DNA from: Vitrella brassicaformis
Lineage: Eukaryota; Sar; Vitrellaceae
NCBI GenBank assembly: GCA_001179505.1
Contig: CDMY01000427.1
Location: 42,994-78,555, forward strand
DNA length: 35,562 nt
Reading direction: 5' to 3'
Of this stretch, positions 1 to 9,517 are shown one piece after another; position 1 is the first letter of the stretch; each line of letters starts with the position of its first letter. Made by a program: the position numbers and the translations under genes. The notes under the pieces are model-generated. The model searched no databases and was not told the origin of the DNA. It saw nothing but the letters and a program-made list of their open reading frames with translations.

Positions 1-37
<37 letters not shown>
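1..37. repeat. Poly-G tract at the window edge
   Basis: Thirty-seven consecutive G bases open the window. The only internal gap is likewise bordered by homopolymer C, so these tracts probably mark contig ends where sequencing failed. It may be a genuine long G tract or an assembly artefact. Confidence 0.9.
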
Positions 38-38
<1 letters not shown>

Positions 39-282
39 AGGCTGCCACGTGCCATCGCGACGACCTGTGCCGGCCTGACAGGACACACAGACACCACGGG
101 ATGAGCGAAATGCGCCCTCCTGACCCCATGGATGACCGAGAGGCACTCCCGACCTCCCCATCGGTGCATGAGCCCTGTGCGTGCGGTGTGCACCCCCTCA
201 CCATCGGGTGGGAGCCTTGAGGAAGCTGTGCAGCTCCTGAGGGAGGTCCCTGACCTCCGTTGGAATGCATCGGTCAATTCGT

Positions 283-650
283 TGGGGGCTCGCACCATAT
301 GGGGGCCACGAGATCGCCTGAACCAAGCCAGCAGGCGATTCAATTGATATTCACTGTGATGATTCGTGGCTCCTCTGTGCCTGAGTGAGGCCATCCATCG
401 GTCCTCATGACCTCTGCAATGCTCTCACACACGCCCAGCGGCCTTCAGCAGACAGCCACAGACTCAATCGACTCGGGCTTTGAAGGGTTGCCGACGGCCA
501 ACGCGTTGAGTGGATGATCACATGCAGCCGATATAAAATGCAGGCGGCGATTGAGACGCCTGACGAGCAAAGACATACAGAACACCAGCGAGACACGTCT
601 TGGATGAACGTCTCCTCATGTCTCTCCTTCTCTCGTGCTCACTCTGTGAA
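283..650 (-). repeat. Left copy of a dispersed ~370-bp duplicated block
   Basis: This block aligns with 31057-31426 over almost its whole length, with scattered substitutions and small indels. Both copies share the segment around GCGATTCAATTGATATTCAC, the segment GGGTTGCCGACGGCCAACGC, the repeat core described separately, and the end TCTCGTGCTCACTCTGT. Read on the minus strand, the block starts with the donor-like GTGAGCACGAGAG (642 downwards) and carries an AG after GAGCATTGC. In both copies the next ~90 bases stay open in one frame (motif NHHSEYQLNRLLAWF), so it may be an intron plus a neighbouring exon that were duplicated together. Confidence 0.8.
530..562 (-). repeat. Introner-like repeat core, copy 1
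   Basis: Core reading ATATAAAATGCAGGCGGCGA followed by TTGAGACGCCTGAC on the plus strand. A minus-strand GTGAGCAC donor-like site lies about 80 bases upstream of it (642-641). It belongs to the ten-member family discussed in the findings. Confidence 0.75.
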
Positions 651-778
651 CGCCTGGTGGAGTGAGTACCCGACTGGCATGCCGACTGGGTGGAATCGTG
701 AGGACCGATTCTCGCCACAAGACCACCAAACACCTCCGCCGCCCCATATCCGAAACCCGTGATAAGAGGGACGTTCAA

Positions 779-812
779 ATATAAAATGTAAGCAGCAATT
801 GAGGCGCCTGAC
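779..812 (-). repeat. Introner-like repeat core, copy 2
   Basis: Core ATATAAAATGTAAGCAGCAA followed by TTGAGGCGCCTGAC. An (AG)n tract follows immediately at 816-830. No exon was recognised on either side, so the intron context of this copy is not shown. Confidence 0.65.
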
Positions 813-2598
813 AACGAGAGAGAGAGAGAGAGTCAGATGTGATGGAGAATGACGTATGTCCTCATTATGTGCTCACGCTCAAGAAGCCTCTTCGCCTGTC
901 TTCCTCGCTGCTGCTGGGAAGGGGCGGGAAGGGCGGGTGGGGACGCAGATGGGGGGACGGTGGATGTCGCATTGTTGGTGGCGTTGTTGGTGTCGTCGAC
1001 CATATTGTACACCCTTCCTCTGTTGTCATCCCGCCCCTCAACGACGACGCCGTTGGCTGACGAAAGCAAAAAAGTAACGAAAGCAAAGAAGTAGCCAGAT
1101 GCATGTGAGTACTGCATGGCGTCTGCTTTGCCTACTCATCACTTACCAATCAACGCCTGCATCTCCGTCGTCAGGTCGCGCAGGCTCACCAAGTGGTAGA
1201 CCTCCCCCTCTGCCCGCATGAGCTTGCCAAGTGCATCGGCGAGCTCGAAAAGGCCGAGGCCGTGTCCCCGAGAAAGCGAGGAAACGATCGCTTCCCTCAG
1301 GGACATGGCCTCGACCTGTCCAGGTGGTGCTGGCCTCCCTGGGCCCTCGCCCCCCTTGTGGCGATCCCTGATAGCCATGCATACAGAAGTGCCATGGTGG
1401 GTCACACCCACTTGGACAAGCCTTCTGTCACCTGTCGCCGGTGCTGTCCCTTTTGGTTGGCGCACGCGATGAGCTCGACGGCACCGAGGGCGGCTTCGTC
1501 CCTGCGGAGCCTGCACAGAAACCACACAGAAACATAGAATGCGACGACCTGGTCATTCATAAGTCGCGTGTGTCTGTGAGGTGCCCGTGAGGGTGCTTGG
1601 GTGTGTTGGTATACAGACTTGACGAGGACGCCGCGCCACTTGAGGAGCTGCCACCGAGCTGGTTGGCCCTGATAGCCATTCACGTGTTAAGGTGAGCCAC
1701 GCATCTTATTCCTATCTGTCTTACCTCAGGAAGAGGTTGAGCAGCCTCTGCAGGAACTCCAGGCGAATGTCGTCTGGGAGCTCCGTCAGGTACTGCTCGT
1801 CCGCCCCAGCAAAGGACAGCACCTCCCTCTCTGAGACGCCCAGCGATCAAGCAATGGCGCTGAGCAGGTCCGACTGGAACGGCAAGGGCTCGTCCAGGTA
1901 GGCATCATCCTCACCCTCTCCGCCGGCAGGACTCTCTTCGGCGGCTTCCTGACTCTCGGCGGGGGGCTGCGACTGCTCCTCTCCCTGCTGTGGTGCTTCT
2001 TGGTGGCGGCTGGTCGCGCTGCTCTGACGCGGAAGACGGCGACTGAGATGCAGGTGCTGCTGGTGGTGGTGGTGCTGGTGCTGGTGGTGGGCGCGGTACC
2101 GTCACGTCGGGTGGCGCAAAGGGTGGAGGCGCCGCAGAAGCGTCCTGTTGGGCCTCGCCTTCGCCCGTTGACCTCCCTGCCTGGCCGACAGCAGTGGGGC
2201 TGTGTTGGACAAAGTTGAGATCCAGCCGCACCTGTGGGGGCTGCTCCTGCGGCACCGGGCCAGGCGAGGGAGGAGCTGCCGACTGCATCGATAATGTCAG
2301 GGAGGCGACGAGGCTGTCGAAGAGGTGCTGAGTGTCTTCAAGTTGGTGGATGGGCGATGGGAGAGTGAAGGCAGGCGGCTCCTCTTCACCGGTCGGCTGG
2401 CTTGCCTCGGCCTCGCTGGGCTCCTGTTGTAACGACTGGCCCTCTCCCTCCCCCTCCCCTGTGGCCTCCTCTCTGCCTGTGACCTCCGTGTCTTCCGCAG
2501 CGGCCACCATATCGCCCTTCTGCACCTTTGGCTGCTCCGCCTCCTCGCCAATCTGAGCACGTGGCTCGTCCGGTCAGCAGATTGCAGATCACCGTCCA

Positions 2599-2630
2599 AT
2601 ATAAAATGAAGGCAGCGATTGAGGCGCCTG
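2599..2630 (-). repeat. Introner-like repeat core, copy 3, inside a GT-AG intron
   Basis: Core ATATAAAATGAAGGCAGCGA followed by TTGAGGCGCCTGA. On the minus strand the likely intron runs from GTGAGCAGAGAG at 2710 to CACGTGCTCAG at 2553 (158 bases). It is followed by an open acidic exon starting at 2552. Confidence 0.75.
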
Positions 2631-3190
2631 AAGTAATGGAAGAGACACAGACACGGCGGCGAATCATGTGCGTGTCATGTTTGTGTGTGTGTCTCTCTCT
2701 CTCTGCTCACCCTGCAAGCGCCGTGCACATTGCCTGTGGGGGTCATGGAACGGGGCGGGCGTACACACAGCAGGGGGCGATGGGGGGCATCATCTCCTGG
2801 ACAAGGGTATCAGCGTACGCTGCGGTCTAGAAGTCTTCGGCGGGGTCGTTCAGCGCCCTGCACATAAAGCAGACAACAGACAACACACAGTAGCTTCAAA
2901 GGCAGCTATGTTGTGAGGTGTGCTTGTACCTATCGAGGAAGAGACGGGCACGATCCGCCCGCTGCTGCCGCGCGACGCGCTGGCGGTTCGCCCACACCTC
3001 GGCCGCAAACTCACGGCAGACTGTTCATGCAGCACGCACAAGAGACATTTGAGATGCACCCATCTACTCACTGGCTGACGACCTTACCCTCAGCTGCTCC
3101 ATCGGCGACATGTCGCAAGATGTTCCAGAAAAGATCCGGAGCGCAGAGCTGGGCGGACCAACGCGTTTGAATGGATAATCACTTGCCACC

Positions 3191-3228
3191 AATATAAAAT
3201 GAAGGCAGCGATGTGCTGAGGCGCCTGA
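3191..3228 (-). repeat. Introner-like repeat core, copy 4, inside a phase-0 intron
   Basis: Core ATATAAAATGAAGGCAGCGA, then GAGGCGCCTGAC. The minus-strand intron 3295-3149 (147 bases) opens with GTGAGCACACGAG and closes with GGTCCGCCCAG. The flanking exons join in frame (…EVLHIQ / LCAPDLFWNIL…), which makes this the clearest case of the repeat constituting most of an intron. Confidence 0.8.
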
Positions 3229-3693
3229 CAAGGGGAGAGACACAGCGAGGGAGTCGCTCACGGGCGCATTGTGTCTCTGCTTCTCGTGTGCTCACTTGAA
3301 TGTGCAGGACTTCACAGGCCAACCAAAACAGCAGTGGTGCTCCCGTTGGCCTCCTCGGGGCCGTGGTCGTTCATCTCCAGCACTGGGGCCTCTTCCTCTC
3401 TTTCTTCTTTAGACTCCTCCTCTGTTGGTTCTTGTGCGCCCTCGCCCTCCTGTTGCTGCTCTCGCTGTGGCTGCTCTTGCTGCTCCTTGGTGGTGGGCTC
3501 TTCTGGCTGCTGTGGCTGCTCGGCAGGGATGGCCTGCTCCGGTGGCTCGATGACGGTTGCGGCTGGAGGCGCCTCCTCTGTGGTTTTGGGCTGCTGCTCT
3601 CCTTCCTTCTCCTCAGCCTCATGCCGACGCGGTTGGATGGATGGACACAAACAAAGGAATGGATGGACACCCATATATGGGTGTGGGTGTGGG

Positions 3694-3740
3694 TGTTGGT
3701 GGGTGTTGGTGGGTGTTGGTGGGTGTTGGTGGGTGTTGAT
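3694..3740. repeat. 10-bp minisatellite GTTGGTGGGT
   Basis: About five tandem copies of a 10-base G-rich unit sit between two exons of the acidic protein. A diverged GGTGTGGGTGTG section precedes them. This is probably a simple intronic repeat. It is not a telomere repeat. Confidence 0.8.
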
Positions 3741-3937
3741 GTGTCGGATTGGATGGATGGATGGTTTAACCACCTACCTGTAGTCTGTGCAGGTTGGGGC
3801 GGAACTCCAGCCACATCTGGGGAGGCCATCTCCTCAAGACCACTCACAAAACTCTCAAACAGCGCCTAATTGCGGTACACGAGGCAAGAGAGACATGAGG
3901 ACACAATGTTATATCATCCGTTCCTCCCCATCCCTCT

Positions 3938-4335
3938 CACTCGGCTTCTCGGTCACGTTTGTCGAGCTCGGCCTGCATGACGGACACACACAAAGGGGGA
4001 CGACACGTACATCACATGAATGAGATGAGTGGGCGCTTCGTTCGTGGTAGACACATACCAGCTGCTGTTGGGTGCAGTATCTGTAGAATCCCTTGCCGGC
4101 CTCGCTCTTGTGTCTGCACGGATGAAAATGCTCGGGCGTTGCACTTGGTGTCGCTGCAGCTTGCAGCCCGTAGATGGCCGCCGAGGCGGCCAAGAGGGCG
4201 TTGAAAAACAGGGAAAACAGAGGAGACATGAGCAAATCCGTGCGGTATTCTCTTCCTTCTGTCTTGCTTACGTACCTGAGCGGCGTGCCGCCAGATGATA
4301 AGTAGGACACACATCTGAAGTATGGCGCAGATCAA
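3938..4335 (-). CDS. Fragmentary exons of an unknown, possibly membrane-attached protein
   Basis: Minus-strand reading shows a hydrophobic piece (ICAILQMCVLLIIWRHAAQ, ending before GTACGTAAGC near 4275). It is followed by a piece ending GKGFYRYCTQQQL before GTATGTGTC near 4058, and then AELDKRDREAE with a TGA at 3940-3938 after a CATGCAG acceptor. The last two join in frame. No start codon or upstream exon could be fixed, and the frame before the hydrophobic piece contains a stop. The family is not recognised. It could instead be another worn part of the neighbouring large gene. Confidence 0.3.
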
Positions 4336-4745
4336 GGACTCATTGAACAGGATCGGTGATCATTCTTAACGTGCACGTGACGGGGGTACCGGCTCTCTCT
4401 GGTCGCGAGGCTGTGGTTGTTTTGTTGGACCAAAGCGTTGCCTTTCTGAAAGCAGCAACGAGAACACTGTTGCCAACAGCTCGACAGACGGCAGGGCACT
4501 ACCAGTTGAGGCCTCCCGAGGAAGGTGACGTTCGGGCAGTCTGGGAGGGACACGATGGACCTCATAAGCCGATAAACAGCGAAATTCTCTCTACAGGACA
4601 ACAGAAGGCCATAGAAGGCGAGCAGGTCAGACGATGGCTGCCTGCAGCAAGTGCTGTCAGATTACCTGGAGTCCGCTCACTTTAATGATGACTTTGCGCG
4701 GGCTCATTGACGTCGTGCAGAAGAGGTGAATTCAGGAGTATGACA

Positions 4746-4777
4746 GATATAAAATGTAGGCACCGATCTGCAGGCGC
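4746..4777 (-). repeat. Introner-like repeat core, copy 5
   Basis: Core GATATAAAATGTAGGCACCG followed by ATCTGCAGGCGCAC. The flanking exons are not clear. Confidence 0.65.
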
Positions 4778-5365
4778 ACACAGAGGGGACGAGAGACATG
4801 AGTGTGCAGAGTGAGACTCGGGATCCTGCACACGGTGGGAGATGACCTTTCCTCTGTGTGTGTCCGTCACCCCTGATGTGATCGTTGCTTTCTGCCTTCT
4901 TCTCATCTCGCGGGGCGATGAGGGGGAATCTGACAGACGGCAGCAGAGGAATGCACTGTGTGTTGGCCCGAAATTATCATGTGCTCTCTCGCTCATTTGT
5001 TTCCCCTGTTGTGGTCTGCAGCATCGAGCGGCACCACGAGCATGACGGCGACACAACCTGACTGACACACCCACAAAGAGAGACAGAGAGACGCCATCAC
5101 AAGTTCATCCAAACATTGAAGGTCACGATTGGGCGCCATCGTATCGCTGTCATTTGGTGCTGTCCTGTTGCTGACTGTGTGTGAGGGGAGGACGCGCAGC
5201 ATCCACAGAAGCCAGAGCCCCGAAGACGTTAAACGAGCACAGCGGTCTGCAGACACAAGATCGGAGAGACACCATCGTGCAAAGTTAGATGTATCGTGAG
5301 GCTTCCTCAAAGTACTTCGCAGCGCAGCGCAGCGCATCGGTCGATTTGGCGTAAAGAATCCGCCG

Positions 5366-5392
5366 AATATAAAGCGTAGGCAGCGATTCTGA
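5366..5392 (-). repeat. Introner-like repeat core, copy 6 (diverged)
   Basis: Core ATATAAAGCGTAGGCAGCGA with one substitution in the TATAAAAT part and no GGCGCC after it. It lies beyond the stop codon of the USP-like gene, next to a relic exon. Confidence 0.6.
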
Positions 5393-5439
5393 ACAAAACC
5401 AGACATGCACACACAGTTTCCATGTGACTTGTTCGAAGG

Positions 5440-5570
5440 CGGGCTGACCTCGTCAGAGTTGGACGTAATGATTGATGACGTGTGGGTATTTGCCTGAGAC
5501 CAAATACACACACAAGTACGACGAGAAATCCCGAACGTGAGCGACTTTCCATTCTTTAATTAATGAATAG
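5440..5570 (-). repeat. Diverged copy of the intron/exon junction at 5690-5822
   Basis: Both segments share AAATCCCGAA (one base differs), GTGAGCGACTTTCCAT and TTAATGAATA, with a CA-repeat in the same place. In the right segment this is intron plus the start of the last exon of the USP-like gene. In the left segment the exon relic (KYPHVINHY) ends at an in-frame TGA. The stop codon of the gene at 5562-5560 lies inside the part that corresponds to intron in the other copy. Confidence 0.8.
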
Positions 5571-5727
5571 CTGAGCCAAACATGAAGGTCTCGGCGACCT
5601 TGGGGCTCTCCGTTGTCGGTGTCTTTTGGCCGCCGGGCGGGCTGAGCTCGTCGAGGATGACCTGGCAGTAGTCGACTTGGATGTCATGGGGTTGGGTGCT
5701 GATCACGTGGACGTATCTCCCTGCGAC

Positions 5728-5758
<31 letters not shown>

Positions 5759-7592
5759 GTAAGACGAAAAATCCCGAATGTGAGCGACTTTCCATCCCTT
5801 CTTAAATTAATGAATACGTACCTGCTCCATTCATGAAGTTCTCGAGCTGAAACTGCGCGGTGGCCTCCGCCAACATATGAAACAGCTCCTGCCGCACACA
5901 CACATCACCATCAAGGAAGGGAATGGATGCAATCAGGAATGCATCTGTCTGTCTGATGTCGAGGAATGAACCGTCCCTTGTGTGGCTATTCTGCCCCTGG
6001 CCTGCATGCATGGCCTCCCTCGATGCCTGCCTGCCCCTCCCTCACCTCATCCATCGTGTTGTGTCGCGTCGTGCTGTTCACCTGTGGCTCGGGTCTGGTG
6101 ACCAACTGCAATAATCCTGGCCCAACTGCAATAGGATATGGTCCACGTGTCGATGTACGCATCAAGGTCACCGAAGCCTTGAGCTGTCCGGTCTGATATA
6201 CACACACAAGACAGAGACCGACATACACATTCATTGATGGTCGTTTTCCTCATGCAGCCAAGCTGCGAGGAGACATGTGCTCCTCTGTCTTACTTCAGCG
6301 GGTGCGATGCATACGAATTGGACCGGCGTGGGAGTGTGTATGAGAGTCTCACAGATATAAAACGTAGGCAGCGATCTGTCTGCAGACACAGAACAGGAGA
6401 GACACAGCAGATTGTCTATTGGCCTCGCAGTGATCTCTCTGTGAACTGACCGAAACTACAGACAGAGAGGCAGACACATCGCTCCCCTCCACAGCAGCTC
6501 TCACTTACCACCTGAGAAAGAAGGCTAGTGATCTCGACCCCGTTTGCCTCTTGACCGTTCCCCGCTCCCCTCCTGCTGCTGCTGCTGTTGAGCACCTGTC
6601 TCCCTGCAGGGCTGAGAGAATGGCACGGGCCGCCCAACGGGCCCCGCTCCCCCCGTTGCGGCGCGTCAGTCGACTTGACGCCATCACGCAGCCCTGAACA
6701 CGGCGTGGGGTCACTGCTCCCACCGGGGCTGGGCAGCGGGCTGGTCTGCTGCACCACTGGGGCAAAGGTGAGCGACGGGAGGGCGTTGGCGGGCATGGGG
6801 GTCTCGTCTTCACTGGCCTCGCCGAACTCGGTGAGACGGAGAGGGGGCGGGACTGCACGAAAGACATCACAGATTAGACCAAAGACAAAAGGCACACAGA
6901 TACATACAGTAGGTCCGTCCATCTATCAGCCACGTGTGAGCCTGTGCATGTGTGTGTGAGACGTGAGGCAGAATGTACCGGCCTGGAACACCGTGGGCAT
7001 GTCACGGGCAACATACCAGAGGATGCAGGCAGTCGACCCTAAAATAGATGCCATCCCATGCCATGAAAACTCACATGATTGGACAACTCGCCTGACGTCT
7101 CTCACATGCGTACCCTTCAGCTGCCATTCGGGGATGTGGAGGCGAACTTCAGCGTCGTTGAACCGCACCCATGACAACGCACCGTTCACCACCGACTTGA
7201 CGTCGCTGCACACACCACACAGACAGACAGACAGACAGACAGACATGTGCTCTGTGGATGCTCGCCCTGATGGTGTGTGAGTGTCAGTGTGTCGGGTGCT
7301 CACGCAAAGCAGTGCCCACTCGACAGACTGCCGCGCTGGTGGGTGACGGCGTACAGGTCGTACTCGCGGCGGATCGTCGGGCCCCCGAACCTGACACACA
7401 CAGATGCACACATATGGGCGAGTCTCTCTCTCTTGTTCTGCCACGTCCCCTCCCCGACCGACATAATACGTACCCTGCAGCTGTCCCTCAGGCTTGTTGT
7501 CCGGCAAAAACTTTGAGGTGAACTGGTCGTCGAAACGCACCCACGACTCGATGCCACCAACCATAATCTTGACCCAGCTGCACACGCACACA

Positions 7593-7627
<35 letters not shown>

Positions 7628-7995
7628 GGACCTACACACATGTCCGTCCCGCATTAATGCCCTGTCGATCGGTCGGTGTGTCTGTCTGTCTGTCTGTGTG
7701 GTGCGTCCAGGCCGCCGTCGTGGATTGTGACGGCGTAGAGATCGAACTCCCCGCTAATGGAGGGACCCTCTGAACACACAACACACACACGGAGAGGGGA
7801 AAGCTGAACTGAAAGAGAAGGCAAGAGGGTAGATGTCGAGTGTTCGTCACGATATGAAGAGCTTTTGCTGACGGCTTACTTAGGAGCTCCGCTTTTATCT
7901 GAAGACACAGCTCGCTTTGCTGCTGAATTTCTGAACACAGACTGCCTTTGTGGCTTCCATACGTGTTGTCGTCGTTGTGAAAACTTCTCGGCCGG
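5560..7995 (-). CDS. Ubiquitin-specific-protease-like gene with a duplicated C-terminal module
   Basis: Exons on the minus strand are 7995-7880, 7769 to about 7707, 7577-7474, 7390-7304, 7205-7114, 7038-6979 and 6852-6509. Less certain exons follow near 6195-6085, and then 5886-5823 and 5724-5560 (phase-matched to each other). Exons 7390 to 6509 join in phase and carry a recognisable USP C-terminal half: YDLYAVTHQRGSLSSGHCFA (the histidine box, with GHC where GHY is usual), SWVRFNDAEV and ACILWYVARD. USPs remove ubiquitin from proteins, with Cys and His boxes. The Cys box is not seen here. The upstream exons repeat the module (FDLYAVTIHDGGL, ESWVRFDDQF) but have lost the GH residues. The 7577-7474 exon does not join the 7390 exon in the good frame. 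A Pro/Ser-rich tail and the unassigned RYVHVISTQPHDIQVDY follow. The start is not identified, and it may be partly non-functional. Confidence 0.6.
6354..6378 (-). repeat. Introner-like repeat core, copy 7, inside an intron
   Basis: Core ATATAAAACGTAGGCAGCGA. On the minus strand it sits in the intron that starts with GTAAGTGAGAGC at 6508, directly after the proline-rich exon of the USP-like gene. Confidence 0.7.
7590..7627. repeat. Compound (AC)n(AG)n microsatellite
   Basis: A CA tract is followed by an AG tract inside an intron of the USP-like gene. The same compound repeat occupies the matching intron of the right copy (about 32795-32835). Confidence 0.9.
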
Positions 7996-8019
7996 CTGCA
8001 AGACACAAAGATGAATTAC

Positions 8020-8760
8020 ATAGTTTTTTCAGTCTGTCTCTTTTTCTCGCTTTTCTCCGTCGGACCAAGGGATCGCCTTTCTGGGAAGCAGCAGGCAGGG
8101 AATCCGACGTGCACGTGAACACCAGACTCAAAGAGGCCGTCGCCCACCTCACCCACCTTAAGGGAAATGCGTCGAGAAAGAGAGACGGGAAAAAAGACAG
8201 AGCCACCACTTCATGTGCACGTACAAACACGGCAAGAGAAGGCATCTGATCACACCCATGGCAACGAAATGCACCATGCGTTGATCCCTACACTTCATCC
8301 ACACACCACACCATCACCACACCCAAGAGACATGACGCACAAGGCCACACTCATATGTACTCGCCTGTTGGACATCGGTGTGTGCGAAAGAAGGCGCCTG
8401 GGCACTCAGCTGACGCCAGGCAGGCGCCAGCGGCTCCACAAAAGGCAGGGCGCCAGCAAACGAGGCCTCGCCCGGGGCACGGCGGTGGAGGAAAAAGTGG
8501 CGGATGAAATCCGGACGAGTTGGGAGGGGTACAGGGAGATGCGGCGGACAACACAAGCCAACAACCAGCCGAGAAGAGAAAGAAAAGGAGCAGATGTGGC
8601 CGAAACAAGGCTGGAAAGCCGAACGCGGCGAAAAAAGTGAAGAAACGGCTGCAGGCTCGTAAATATTTGTCTCCGTCTCAGCTCGCAAAATCTCGCCGCA
8701 TTTGAATTTCGCTTTCTGCGGACAACGGGAGGCCAGTAAAGGCAGACAGAGGCAGAGACG
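8020..8760. promoter_or_regulatory. Upstream region between USP-like exon and a plus-strand start, no gene supported
   Basis: Compared with its duplicate (33220-33937), this stretch has indels of one and five bases, so no reading frame is maintained and it is probably non-coding. GCTCGCAAAATC at 8681-8692 matches the motif upstream of three other gene starts. Confidence 0.5.
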
Positions 8761-9517
8761 ATGGCTGCCGCCGCAGAAGAAGCCATGCAGAGATTGCGTG
8801 CGAAATCCGCGCACTTCTCTTTTTCGTCGGTTTGGTGGGACAAAGGTCTGACGTCTGAGATGCGCCTGTGTGGGTGCAGAGGTTCTTCATTTGACATCTA
8901 GTGGATCTTCAGCGAGGCAAAGTGTCACCGTCTCCTGAAATTCGCGAATGACTCCTACCTGCACGCATCGCGCACGGCCAGCATTTTGCCTGTGCTCCGT
9001 ATGGCGGGTGAGGAGTGTGACACTATGCCGCTCACCATTGTCAATGACAACAGCAACACTGCCGGGGAGAGAGGCTGAACGAAGGAGCGTATTCGCTCAT
9101 GCTCTCAGGCTTTCTCTCCGGGGGCTACTGTGGGCCGGATCGCAAGCATGTCGTTCGGAATCATGTCATTGCAACTTGAATGCATGCACGCTCATTTGTT
9201 GTCTGCTAACTCTACACCCATTCAACCCCTTTCCCCCCATTACACAGTCACAGCGGTGTGCAAAGATACAGATGGAAAAAAAAGAGTACATGGCACGCGA
9301 ACTCATGCGGCGTCTCTGCTGCCTGTACACCCATCCCAACACATCTTGCTCTCGACATGCCGCAAAAACTCCTGAACGTCCTGCCACTGAACGTCTCGAC
9401 ACAGTGCAAGATGTCCAGGAGCTCAACCAGCGTATCGAGGACAAGACAGCGACTCATCCAGCCACCCCACCCCACCCCATCGCCCACCCATGTCTTAACT
9501 CCCCCCGTCCTTGTTGA
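8761..9517 (+). CDS. Possible small gene with a conserved 5' exon
   Basis: The ATG at 8761 opens MAAAAEEAMQRLRAKSAHFS. The duplicate at 33939 keeps the same start (MAAAAEEARLRAKSAHFS), with a difference of exactly six bases, consistent with coding. It lies about 70 bases after a GCTCGCA motif. Read straight through, it ends at 8899-8901 after 46 codons. A later open piece (9270-9517) contains a helical stretch, DTVQDVQELNQRIEDK, that might be a downstream exon, but no in-phase splice was established. It would overlap the 3' end of the convergent DUF2461 gene by 23 bases. The family is not recognised. Confidence 0.3.

Larger units (their letters stand above)
1139..3870 (-). pseudogene. Exons of a large acidic protein, possibly HUWE1/HECT-ligase-like, with in-frame stops
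   Basis: A chain of minus-strand exons is visible. It comprises 3867 down to about 3780 (FESFVSGLEEMASPD), a Glu/Gln/Pro-rich stretch 3640-3312, and a short exon ending at 3296. It continues with 3148-3088 (LCAPDLFWNILRHVADG), 3020-2930 (EFAAEVWANRQRVARQQ) and an exon from 2857. After these come an acidic/Pro-rich exon 2552-1911, 1910-1703 (EQYLTELPDDIRLEFLQ), and 1340-1142 ending LTTEMQALIGK. The exons 3296/3148/3020/2857 splice in phase. The LPDDIRLEFL motif resembles the ubiquitin-binding LP-x-DI-x-x-E motifs of HUWE1-type HECT ligases (family knowledge), but no HECT domain is present in this window. Two stops interrupt plausible coding sequence: TAG at 2829-2827, after which the frame continues (TAAYADTLVQEMMPP), and TGA near 1848-1846. 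A frame break occurs near 3330. It may be a decayed gene, or a real gene damaged by sequence errors. The family assignment is tentative. Confidence 0.4.
4340..5440. other. Stretch without a supported gene
   Basis: It contains introner-like copies 5 and 6 and short open pieces in several frames (for example minus 4590-4480), but no pair of exons that splices in phase. I see no convincing coding region. Confidence 0.5.
6990..8917. repeat. Left member of a segmental duplication
   Basis: The segment 7380-8917 aligns with 32590-34098, and 6990-7030 with about 32550-32590. The right copy lacks the counterpart of about 7031-7380. Similarity is high in exons (7880-7995 vs 33083-33192) and in the flanking non-coding 8020-8900. 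It stops at 8917/34098, shortly after TGACATCTAGTGGATC. Confidence 0.9.

Noticed and set aside
530-560. TATAAAAT in the repeat core considered as ordinary TATA boxes
   Set aside because: Ten copies share 15 or more further bases, and several lie within introns read from the opposite strand, so a dispersed repeat explains them better.
1840-1850. TGA considered as selenocysteine codon
   Set aside because: No selenoprotein family or SECIS-like hairpin was recognised, and a second stop of another type (TAG) occurs in the same gene.
3694-3740. G-rich tandem repeat considered as telomeric
   Set aside because: The 10-base unit GTTGGTGGGT is not a known telomere repeat, and it lies inside a gene region.
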